A stretch of 64,000 nucleotides of DNA from Cavia porcellus (lineage: Eukaryota; Chordata; Mammalia; Rodentia; Caviidae): positions 72,867,482-72,931,481 of the forward strand of contig NW_026947484.1 of assembly GCF_034190915.1 (NCBI RefSeq), given 5' to 3'. Positions within the stretch are counted from its first letter, which is position 1; every line of letters begins with the position of its first letter. Under the pieces are notes generated by a model. That model did no database searches and was not told where the DNA came from. It saw only the letters and a list, made by a program, of their open reading frames with translations. Shown here in pieces: positions 48,316 to 60,300 of the stretch. Made by a program: the position numbers and the translations under genes.

Positions 48316-51300
48316 TTAAATAGACATTCAGATATATATGTTCAAGTAGATATTATATCTATCTATAATATATAGATGTTGTATATCATATGTATATATC
48401 CAAAACTGAAATCCTTCCTTTTGGGCCTGGGTCATTCCTATATGTCAATTTCAGCAAATGAAGCCACTAGTTCTCTAGTTACCCAAATTAAAATAAAAAA
48501 ATAAGAGCTTCTCTTACTCTTTCCCTCATCCCAGTCACAAACAGTGCTGCCTAATAAAACTTTCTCACTCTGTCTGATTTTTTCTGTTGTGACTGCCACA
48601 AATCTAGGTCATTTCATTTCTCTTTTGGGTCGCCAGAGTTATCTCCTATTTCATTTCTTACCTTTTTTGACTTCTTTCAATTAATTCTACATCTCTTAGC
48701 TATCGTTTTTTTCTCCTTAAAATGTAAGTGGTTGTGACATTTTTTATTCAATTCCTGTTCTTTTGACTCTGTCGGCCTTTTGCGATCTGATGTTTGCTTC
48801 CCCAGCCTCCTTCACTTTTCTCCCCTTTGTGGGTTTCCTTAGCGTACCCAGGTTGTTTTCTCATCTAGTCCATGCTATGTTTCATTGCTAGACTTTATCA
48901 GCATTTCGAATGCGTTCTCTTACATGCTGTATATGAGCCAAAATCAAGTGTCTCAGATGGAACCAAAATATCTAGAAAAGATGGCAACTAAAGTGATATT
49001 CAGTGGAACTTGGGTACATATTTTTCTTAAACTTCAGGGTGATGAGGCCTGTTTATGGATGGAACAGGCTACATATAATAGGCTCTGTTGAAAGTCGTTT
49101 AGGAGAATGCCAGGCCCACTTGTTATGAGGGGAACAAAGAAGGAACCACAGTGCAGGTTGAGTACTTTTCTCTTGAATCTTCAGCTGCTTCCGCTCGTTC
49201 AAACCCATTCTTTTGACTGGTTAATTCCTCCCCAGCCGTACCTAGGTGACTTCCTTTGGGAGACTCCCGTGAATCCCTTTCACCCCAGAAAGAGCCTCCT
49301 GTGGTGCCTCTCTTTCCTTATCATTTGTGCAGTCCTTATCATAGGACTGCAGTTGTTTAATCGATGCCTTCCTGATGGCGTTTGTTTTAGGAGGAGCACA
49401 AATGTATTCTACTTACTAACCAGTGTATACATCAAGCAGGCATTGTGTGATAGAATGAATACAAAACCATCCATGAAAGTAGCTGCTATGGTTTGCTGTT
49501 TAACATCTTTCCCCTACTTTTTTGAGTAGAAGCGATAATTTAAAATTTACTTTTTGCCTCATTTTTATGTTTTTCAGGCTGGTTTGTTTATTGACAAAGG
49601 TGTCAAAACCACCAACTCCAGTGGCACCGACCCGAGGGAGTACCTCTGCTTGGATAACAGTGCAAGGTATGGCTGGCTTTTCAGCACCACACTCAAATCT
49701 TTCCTTGCCACGGTGCAACGTCCCATCAAGCACGAGGTATTCTCTTCTTCAGTAGCATGTTTAGAGTGAAGTGATAAACATTCATAAAAGGGTTTTAGAA
49801 AAGCACCCTGCTGTCTCTGGTCCTGATCCTGGGTGTTTCTCTTAGTCACACACTGAGGAAGTTGGTACTTCTCTACCTTTTCCGAGTGAGCAATTGTTAG
49901 AGGGAGTCACAGAAAGAGAAAAAGAAGAGAGATGTTGGAAGACGATCTCAGATTTGGAGCGGAGTGATTCATTGGAAAAACATGTTAAGCTAAGTCGAGG
50001 TAGTCTAATCCTGAAAGCCAAAGCATATAGAATTTATACTTAGTGGTCAAAAGGGAACATTTTGTTGACTCTATTTCAAAGAAAAAAACCCTCAGTTTGA
50101 TGATCAAGCTGGTTCTGGTTCGGTTATTTGTAGTCTCCAATTCAAGTCCTAGCCAGGCTCTTTAGAGGTTAGCCCTGCTGCATAATCACAGAGTACAGGG
50201 TGGGAAATGCATCAGCCCTACTTTAGCGTTCTCTTACATGCTGTATGTGAGCCAGAATAAATAAAATGGCTCAGATGGAAATCAGATTATCTGGAAAAGA
50301 CGGCAAGTGATATTCAGTAGAAGCTGGGTATATATATCTTTTTTTATATTTCAGACTGTTGACTAGTTTATTGAGCTGAATGGGTGCTACACTGGAATAG
50401 GCTCTTTTGAAAGTCATTTAAGAAAAGAATGCCAGACCTGATTGTATTAAGGGAATGAAACAGAAACCATACTGTAGGCTGATGAATCTGATTTAAGTGT
50501 GAATCAGCATCTTTGCAATACATTACTGAAATGTGAAGTCAGGAGAAAACTGGGGAAAGGTTGAGAAATTACTCATTAGGATTTCTCAAAGGTCAAGTGA
50601 AATAAAATAGTTCATAGCAATGTCAGATATCATTTGAGAAGTCCAGAAACTGGGCATTATTTAAATAAAACTCAAGGTACTGGATACGTCATAGTCAACA
50701 TATGGGTTAGAAAAATAGAAACGATAAATGTAAGACAAAGATGAAAATAGACAAGAACAAATAGTGAACCAAGAAGACAGTTATTAGTTGACAAAAGTTA
50801 AGGAATTTGTATTAGAAGGTTGCTCCTGTTCTTTTTAGTTTTATAGTCTGTAGAGTTAAGAGTATGTAGTTTGCAAAGTTAGCATTGCCAGGGGAATCCC
50901 AAGCAGAACAAATTTGGCTCTTTTTTTGCCTTAAATAATTACTTAAATAATTTGTATAAGGTGTGTTTGTGTATATTTTTATGAATAGATAAGTAAACAT
51001 ATTTTAAGAATCCCATAATATTTTAACCATATTTGACAATAAAACACTTTATTCATAATAGTATGAGATCTTTCTCCAATGTGTCCATGTGATGTTGTGA
51101 TATGAAAGTGGTAATCTTTCCTCTGCACTCCATTATTTCTGTTATCGTTTTATAAATGCATACGTATTATTAAGGCATTGTACTCTATTTGGAATTTGTT
51201 CTTGAAAAGAATGGATTATAGAAAAAGAGCTACAAGACATTTGGCCGCTGTGCGTGCACTTAATCTTTCTATGAACTAATGTACAGAGTATACTCACATG

Positions 51301-54300
51301 TATCACGCAGTATAGACACGGACAAAAATCATACAGCACAGAGAAGTAGTGACCCAGCCTAGGAATTGAACTCCAGGCCACGGAATCCAGGAGATTCTCA
51401 GTCTGTTCAGCGGGAGCGGACTCACCAGTTATTCAGACCGAGTTTTCCTTCTGTTTTCAAGATGCGAAATTACAGGAATCCAAAGGATCTTAAGAGGGAA
51501 AACTTTACCCCGAGAAAGCGTTTTGTTTGAAATTGGTAAATTTCATCTAAAAAAATGAAGGAGCATTAGAACCAATTGGTTTTATTGAGAGCAAAGGGTC
51601 ACTGAGGGAGGGCCAGGAAATGTGCTGAAATCACATAGATGACAACGAGAAATTGGAACAGTTAACTGCATTTTCTGTATACCGAGTGGGCAAGTAATTG
51701 AGAATAAAGGGTAGCAAAGCAAGTAGCTGGTGATTGAATTATATGGACAGGAAATTAAGAAAGGTGAGGCAGGTGTAACCCACAGATTGCTGCAGGGCTC
51801 CTTCCCTTCCCCCCTTACCTCCCCCCTTTCCTGTCCTGCCCGCCTTCCCCTCCCTTCCTGTTCCTCTTTCTCTTCTTCCTCTTCCTCTTTTCTTGGTCAC
51901 CTTTTAGAATGTGTATACTGCCTTTGCAGAACTCTTCTATCTGCTTGGCATTGTAAGTATTGGCTTAGGTCAGAGCTACCTAGGGCCAGTGTCCTGGGCC
52001 ACGTAATGTAAGGATCGACATACAGCTGCGTCCCCACTGCTGCCGCCCTGTTATACCTCTGGCCTAAAGAGTCTAGCCTGGGTGTACAGTCCATTCTCCA
52101 ATAGCAGCCAGCAGTCTGCTGAAAGAACTGTAAGAAATAGGATCACATCACCTCCCTTAGCTTCCCATTGCATTCAGATGAAGAACCATATCCTTGCTGA
52201 CACTTGCTGGCCTCTCTGCTCTCTCGCCGCTCACTCTGGCCAGTTTGCTTGGGGATGAGTGCCGAGTTCACTTCACAGGTCAGGCCACACTGCTTCCTGT
52301 GTTTTCTTCTGAGCTGCTTCTCCCATGTTGCGTTTAGTGAGTACCTACTGTGTGCCAGCAAGTGTGCTAGCAGCCTTGTGCAAAGGGTGACCCCGACTGC
52401 ATGGTCAAAAGATCACAATGTGCTGAATTTAGTTTTGAAAAGTTCTGTCTAGCTTGTCAAGGTGGTGGTTTGATGGGATTATATGAGTTGTTACACTGGG
52501 CAATTTTTGGCTCCCAAGTTTTTGACTTTTACATTAAGCACCTTACAAAATGTTTTAGAGCAAGGAGAAAGATAAGGCAAAATTCAGTTGTTTTAACAAA
52601 GTCAAATATAACATTTAATTTTAAGCATTTTAAGCTATTAAGCTGAGTTCTGTCTCAGACATTTAAGTAGCACATAACTTGATATTACAGTTCACTTATA
52701 TGTACATTGAAATACGTTATACAATAAGTTTATACTCGTAGCATGTAATTTAAGAATTTGTGCAGATATGTAGATTTCCTGGTGAGGATGCGTGTTTTAA
52801 TGGAAGTGATTTTTGCGCTTATAATGTTTTATAGTGTTGCTTTATAAGTTGATTTTAAAAACTAAGAAGCTATGAAGTTACCTGGATAGTCATGTGTAAA
52901 TAAGTGTAATTTTTTTCTTTGAAATATAATAATTAAGTGGTTCGTGTTAAGATCTTTTTCAATTAGTTTGTTTTGGCTAAATTTAAGTCTTACTTTTTGA
53001 CCCTACTGTGTATCACTGTAGTTAGCTAATTTCCTTTGTTTTGTAAACCTTAGATTTCGGCCTCATCAGGATGCAGATCCTGAGAAACCTCGCGTTGCTG
53101 CTGTGATTGACAGGCTCATTGCTTTTAAAAACAACGACCACGGGGCGTGGATCAGAGGGGGAGACATCCTCGTTCAGAACTCAGCGTGGGTATTCTTTAC
53201 GTGGCCCTGTCTGATAGCAGTGCTGTGTTTGTTAAGGATTTCTGTAATCCTGGTGGAATATGCTGAGAGTTCAGTGGCGTTCCCTGGGATAGGCACAGGC
53301 GGGATGAGCTCTGGAAAGTGTGATCGCGTTGGAGACTGCAAATGTTTGACATTGGCTCATCCTGGTGCTTTTATTGAAACTGACCTTGTCTAGTGACATG
53401 GGAGCTTTGGATGAGACTGAACAGAAACTCGGGATGAGCTTTTTATAGAATAAGCATGGTTTTTATGTCGAAGCACTAAATTATGGTTTTGAAACTACCT
53501 GGCCTTTTTTTCCCCCTCTTGGATATGCCTTAAAGCTTTTCTGATTTTCTTCCTTTACCATTCAAAACAAAAGCTGTCTAATTCCACATTAATAATCTGT
53601 TAACTTTTATGTCTTGCTGTGACTTGAGGCAGGAAGCCTCTCACTTCTTTTCCCATTTGTGTATTTTTAAGAGAGGCGTGAGGCATGTCACACTGAGACT
53701 GGTAATTAGCAGTCTAGAAAAAAAGTGTTCTGCTTTTTTCTGCCACTGAGCAGTAGTTTCTTGACATTGTACCGTCTTTTGACTTTTGTCATCCAGAAAA
53801 TTGGCACTGTTTTGAATCTGTCGAAGTAACTTTGGTGTCCTCTAATTGTTTTCTAAAAAATAATTCTAAAAATTTTTAACTAATACTTACATACTACTTA
53901 CTGTGTTCTGGTGTTGTTTTAAATACTTGAAATAATTTAATGTGTTTGATGTTCTCAAGAATTCTATAAAGAAGGTTATATTATAAATGAGAATATTAGC
54001 GGGGAGAGAGGTTGAGGCACTTCCCTGAGGTCACACAGCTAATAATTGGCAAGACACACATTCAGATCAGATACTCTGAATGCACAGCTTGTGCTTTGTG
54101 TATTAGTAATTGAGAAATTAAAGTTTTTTGTTTTTTTAGAGAGTAAACATCAGGACCTTCTAGATTTTCTAAGTAAATAATTGAATTACCTTTTATGTGA
54201 TATGGTAAATTAAAATGTTCTTGTATTCTCTTTTCTCTTATAGATTTGCAGATAACGGAATAGGACTGACCTTTGCCAGGTTTGTAATGGCTTAAAGAAT

Positions 54301-57300
54301 GCGTATTTCATTATTTTAAAGGTCTCAGGTAACATTTCTTTAAAGGGGAAATAACACAGGAATATTTCATAATTTATTAGCATTTTAAAAAATAGCACCC
54401 TCTTCTTGATACCACTAGAGGACTAGAAATACGTTTTTATTGATTAATCAGATTCATACTGAGGTGGTACTTGGAATTCCAGAAAAGAAAGGCAATTACA
54501 ATTTTTGCTTAGAAAAAGGCACCTGAGATTTAGATTAAAAGTCTTTTAAAGTGGAAGAAAGAGAAGAAGCAGCACAAGGAGATTAAAAAACTAGTATTTT
54601 TCTTAGAATATACTTTAACTTAGCAGTAACCTTTGAAGAACTAAACTTTGGTTGTTGTGTATTTATCTGTGGGTGCTGGTTCTCCAGTGGCCATGTTAAA
54701 CATGCTTATTTAATTGTTCTGGTCAGCTGCATTCTTATTTGCAGGATTCTTGGTCGAGAATGATGTTACTGCTGATTAGTTAAATTTCCTTTGTTCACAT
54801 GTAATCTATAAGCCATACTTTACAAGAGATACTTTTACATTTTAAAAGAAATTTCCGAGTGCGTGGCTAACATGCACAAGGACTGTTTGACTGTTTGAGG
54901 TCTCGTGCCTGCACCCCAAAAGCAGTTTCTAAGCATTAATGAGTATTAGAAGCTCTTGGCTTTTTATTGTTTATTTTTGTATAAGAACAGACTCATGACC
55001 TCACATTTGCCAAGCTGGCACATTTACCACTGACCTAAATGCCTGGCTTTTTAGTTTTTACTATTTTGTGTTAGGTTATTTTATTTTTTGATACCAGGAA
55101 TTGAGCTCAGGACTTTGTGCTGTCTCTGGGCTGTGCCATTTGTTTTTTAGAAGAGTTTTAGCTTTTTGAGTTACAAGGTGCCTTCACGTGGGGTGAGTGT
55201 AAGTTTCCTGTGGAAGAGGGGCTAACGATTGTCCTCATGTTGACAGTGATGGGAGCTTCCCCAGTGACGAAGGGTCTAGCCAGGAAGTGTCTGAGTCCCT
55301 CTTCGTTGGGGAGAGCAGGAATTACGGCTTCCACGGTGGTCAGAACAAGTACATGGGCGTCGGAGGAGTTGACCAGAAACCTCGCACATTACCTCGGAAC
55401 AGGTGAGGATCACTACCGCGTGGACACCCACCCCCAGTCAAGTTTTAAGTAGTAACTTTAGATTCATTGGAATCTATTGTGATTCTTTTTCTTAACTCAC
55501 TACTACTATTATCATGTGTATCCTCATCAAGTTTTGTGCAGTTATTAACCATTCCACAGATTCCATTATCAGTTTTTTAAAACAGAAAGGCCAATCTTGT
55601 TTCTTACATAAGGACTTATATAAGCTGGCGATCTTTTTTTTTTTTTGGTCTTTTTTTGAGGCAGGGTCTCACCATATATTCAGGCTGGCCTTGAGCTCAC
55701 TTTGTAGCCCAGGCTGGTCTCGAAATTGCAACGATCCTCCTGCCTCAGCCTCCCGAGTGCTGGGATTACAGGCATGAGCCACCATGCCCGGCCTCTCTCT
55801 CTCTCTTTTTTTTTTTTCTGTTTGTTTTCCTTTCCTGAGACATAGAAGAGGTGCCAAGCCATAAACTATGATGTTAGGTCAGTTTTCCCTCAACTTGCGA
55901 TGTTGGTTTTTAGAAATCGGCACTGGAAAAGGAAATTACCTACTGAAAAGTACTAGAAAATGAGTACTGACTGATGCCAGAGTGGACCCGAAGCCTCACC
56001 GCAGCTATGTAATTCACAGTGTTTGAGATGTTGGAGGAGGTGAGGGTGGGCTCGGCATGTTTTCTGTTGTCCTGATCACAGTCATTAAAAGATTCTTCAG
56101 GGCTTTTAAGGGCTATTGACTGATTCATCTGTACCTCAGTTCTGGCACTCAGCTGGAGTTGTCCTCATTTTACTTAGGGGAAAACTTAATCTTGTTATAA
56201 AGGCCTCACATCTGAGCCAGTGCTCTCGTTTGCCACTGTGATCCTGACCTGGGAGGCTGAGGCAGGAGGATCCAGGGCAACTTAGCAATTCAATGAAACG
56301 CTGTCATAAAATATAAAAAGGGCTGGCTGGGAATGCAGCTCATTGTGAAGGTCCTGGGTTCAGTGTCTTGTACTGCAAAAAGCAAAAGTCATGTTCTTAA
56401 TGTCATCTCTGGACACTGAGCTGAGACATGACACAGCAGCCGGACAAACAGACTGTCAGCTGTGCTTATTACCGTGATGCTGTGGTTTTTCCTGCTGTGG
56501 TGCTGGGTGTGGAACCCACCGGGCTTGCCCATGGGAGGCAGCCAGTGTACCACTGAGTCTCGTCCCCAGCAAAGGAGCCTAACTGGGATAGCATTTTCCT
56601 GGTGACACTGGGCTCCGAGTAAGTACAAGGAAGCCAGAGTTGCCACTTCGGAGAGGCCCCCATCTACCCTAGGTGGGGCCTTCTTCTCAGCCAGTGTATC
56701 ATATAGCTGTGTCCTGGTGCCTCCGTAACACTGATCATCTGAAATTATCCTTCCGTTTTGCGTGCGTGCGTGCGTCTGTCTGTCTGTCTTTCCCACTATA
56801 GCACCTATTTCATTTCACCGGGATCTTGTCTTGGTTACCACAGTACCCTGGAATTTTGCTGAGTGCTTGCAGGACATGAAGCAATATTTATAAAGCAAGT
56901 AAGTGCTGTTCAAGAGCTCGGCCCACATGCACTGAACAGAACCTTGTGTCTTTAACAGGACTTTCCCAATAAGAGGCTTTCAGATTTACGATGGACCCAT
57001 TCATCTCACCAGAAGCACTTTCAAAAAATACGTGCCGACTCCCGATAGATACAGTAGTGCAATTGGCTTCCTTATGAAGAATACCTGGCAGATAACCCCC
57101 AGGAATAACATTTCCCTGGTGAAGTTCGGGCCACACGTAAGTACGCTCTTAAGTTTTCTGTCGGTGACTGAGGGAGGGACAGCTTAGTGGATCGGTACTG
57201 AGTCTTGATGACAGGGCAGAAAAGGCATAAAACAGCAAATTGTAGTCCCTCTACTCTGTCTTGTTGAGTTCAAGGTGTGACCAGTGATCGCATGTATTTT

Positions 57301-60300
57301 TGAATTCAGATGTCCCTTGAGCAGGACAAGGACTTGAAGCTATGACTGGGGGCTTGTAAAGTTTTCCAGGAACAAAGGACAGGATTCTTGGGGAACGCAG
57401 TGGACTAAGCTGTAGAGTGGTCCCAGCTCCACTGAGAGACTGGGTCCTGCCTGGTATTATTTTTGTCCAAGGCTATGCTAGGGAATAAGAGCATAGAAGT
57501 TGGAGCTGAGGAAGAATCCGAGGGCAGTGTGGTAAGAACTGGTCCTGATAGAAGGCCCTGTTGGGTGGCTTTATAGAGGTTGCAGAGAAGATACGGAAAT
57601 CACTGCTTCTGGGCAGCGGTGCCCGCCAAGCTCGGTCTAGCTTAGTCTGGGCCTGTGCTCTCTGCCTTTGTGGGTTCATTCACTCACCTGCAACCAAGAA
57701 CATAAGAAAATAAGAAAAACACACAACAATGGAAAAACAGCATATTTACAATTTAGCTAAATCGAGAGGGCAGGTATTGTGTGCCCATCCCGCACACCAA
57801 GCACAGAAGCATTCTGGCTTTAAGGGGCGTAGAACAAAAGCCAGGAGATACCTGTATGGAGATTTAGTGGGCTCTGGCCCAGTGGGCTGGAAGTGTGGAC
57901 CACCCTGTGCTATCATGGATGGGGGAGGTGTGATGGTGACATCTGTGATAGCCTGAGGGAACTTGGTTTATCTTTAATAAAAACTCCAAAGTTTTACAGA
58001 TCTGAGTCACAGCTGCCAACGGAAGTAGCTTTCTGAGCAGTCACACCGTCTGCCTGTCCTCCCACGAGGCATGGAACAGTCTGATTGTGTCCCAGTAGGC
58101 TTTAACCAGTTTGCTACCTCCACACCAGCAGTGGCGTGAGAGAGCTGGTGTCATGGATTCCGTGACTGTGCTCCCCCAGAAAGCCACAGCGGGACCATAG
58201 CTCACAGTTCTTTCATTCACATTTCAATATAAACGCTGGTGTGGTCCAGTTGAAAGCAGAGCTTGAGAAAGGTTGAAGTCTGGCTTGCTAGAAGAGCTGA
58301 GGCACGGGTATAGATGGGTGTGCCCACGTCACTTGGTTGGTTCTCTTTTGGGCCATATAGGTTAGAAATAGACAGTAGATGGCTTCCCACATCAGTAAAT
58401 AGGGCAGGTTGTCCCCCCTCCCCCAGGCTTTGCACAAGGGCTTTATCATTGTACCACTAAATTATATCCCCAGCCATTTAGGAAAGGTCACCTTTCCAGT
58501 GTGGAGGCTGGCCGTGCACATGGACCTCCATGCATAGAGTTTAGTGACCAGCGACTTGGTCACACTGAAAAGCAGTTTATTTAATGCTGTAAAAGTCCTA
58601 CCATTGTAACACTGTAAGAGAATTCTTATGGTTTATGTCCAGTGCTTTAGCCTGAAGCTTTTTAAAGTGCTAATGGACTTCTAATAGTTTTTTTTTTTTT
58701 TTTTTTTTTTTTGTCTTTTTCATTTTTATCGGTACCAAGGATCGAACTCACGACCGCCTGCTTACAAGGCAGGTGCTTATGCCACTGAGCTAAATCCCCA
58801 GCCCCACTTCTAATAGTTTTTAAGTGGGAAAAAGATTGAGGTTTTTTTTGGCAGCAGGGTGGGGGGGTCTTTTTGAGACAGGGTTCTCACCATGGAGTTC
58901 AAGCTGGCCTTGGACTCACTTTGTGACTCAGGCTTGCATCGATCCTGATCCTCCTGCTTCAGCCTCCCAAATGCTGGGATTACAGGTGTGAACAACCATC
59001 AAGCCCCACCAGAGCTCCTGGAGGTTTTGGTATTTGTTTTTCCCCTCAAGCATTCCCTTGATTGAGTAGAAAACCTAGGTAGGTCTCACTGTTGGCAGCA
59101 ATGTGCAGTCAGCATAGCAGGTTGGCAGTGGTCCTCACTTTGTGCTGTCCGTGGTTTTCACTGCTCAGGTCTCTCTGAACGTCTTTTTTGGAAAGCCCGG
59201 TCCCTGGTTTGAAGATTGTGAGCTGGATGGTGATAAGAATTCCATCTTCCATGATGTTGACGGCTCGGTGACGGGCTACCGAGATGCTTACGTGGGCAGA
59301 ATGGACAACTACCTAATCCGCCACCCGAGCTGCATCAACGTCACCAAGTGGAACGCAGTGGTCTGCAGCGGCACCTATGCCCAGGTAGGTGCAGGGAGCA
59401 GCTGAGGCCCGAGCTCTGCAGCTGCTGCCAGAACTACTTGTGGGAAGGGGATACTTTTACTTCTTTTGCTCTTTGGTGCTTTCTCAAGTATGAGTTTCTT
59501 TAAAATAAAATTAAGAAAAAAAAAAAAGAATTGCTCCGAAAGGACCCCTTCACCTCAAGAGAGTAAGTCAGCAGGGAGAAGTGATTTGCTGCGGGTTACG
59601 CACAGTTGGGAGGTCACTGATGTCAGAACCGTGTTTCTTGGCTCAGGTTTTAGTGCGGCATGGAAGCTGTGTCCCCTTAGAGGGGACTTTTATCCTTTTC
59701 ATTTCAGGGTCATTATATCTACTTTGTTAGGGAGTCTGATTTTTGAGGCAGAAAATTGGTGAGTCACATGGAAAAGTGAGATGTAGACGGAGCTGGAAAT
59801 TGAAAACGAGTGGACAAGGAAGGAATCAAAGGAAATAACTGTAATAATCAACAGAGTATCTGTGATTATGGGAAGGAGATGACACAGGCTGGGAAACGTC
59901 TCTGAGGTTAGGTGGTGGGTGTTTACTGATGGGTACTCTGTAGGAGGCTGGCAAAGTAGTGAGTGGAGTTAAGCGCACAGACTTCAGAGCCAGTTCCCGG
60001 CATGTGTACCGTAGCTTTATTATTTCCCGAGTGTGAGCTGGGCCAGGGGAGAGGACTCTGTGAGGGTGCGGAAGGAGGGCAGCAGCTCCTCCGCTGTGAG
60101 GCTGTCTGATGACCGCGAGCATCAATACTTGGAGGGCGTGTAGCATGTGGTCCGCAGGCTGCGTGGCACGGTGCTGCTGCTGCTGGTGCGGTGGGGCCGT
60201 GGTCACAGGGGTTTTGTAAGAGAGGTTTGCAGGATGGGATTGGCCACATAGCAGTGCTCCCATTGCCCAAAATTTCAATTCTGGGCCGATTTTAGACAGT

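Larger units (their letters stand above)
46637..49577 (+). other. CEMIP2: CEMIP2 intron 12
   Basis: A 2.9 kb intron with an antisense MaLR-type LTR (46.7-47.0 kb), paired (CA)n and (TG)n tracts (48.09-48.31 kb) and the left copy of a block duplicated in intron 13 (48.91-49.17 kb). Confidence 0.85.
49667..53053 (+). other. CEMIP2: CEMIP2 intron 13
   Basis: A 3.4 kb intron with the right copy of the duplicated block (50.23-50.49 kb), a polypyrimidine tract (51.8-51.9 kb) and an L2-like remnant (52.1-52.4 kb). Confidence 0.85.
55403..56958 (+). other. CEMIP2: CEMIP2 intron 16
   Basis: A 1.6 kb intron with an antisense B1 (55.6-55.8 kb) and a sense B1-ID composite (56.2-56.4 kb). A short (GTGC)/(TCTG) tetranucleotide patch lies near 56760-56790. 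Confidence 0.85.
57137..59168 (+). other. CEMIP2: CEMIP2 intron 17
   Basis: A 2.0 kb intron with ID SINEs at 58.4 and 58.7-58.8 kb (antisense), a B1 at 58.86-59.0 kb (antisense) and a weak L1-like patch near 58.0-58.15 kb. Confidence 0.85.

Noticed and set aside
48034..48375. 113-codon frame of alternating His/Thr then Cys/Val
   Set aside because: It is simply the translation of the (CA)n and (TG)n tracts.
59826..60278. 150-codon minus-strand frame in intron 18
   Set aside because: No similarity to a known family, no splice or promoter context, and a competing frame on the same strand. It reflects local GC content.
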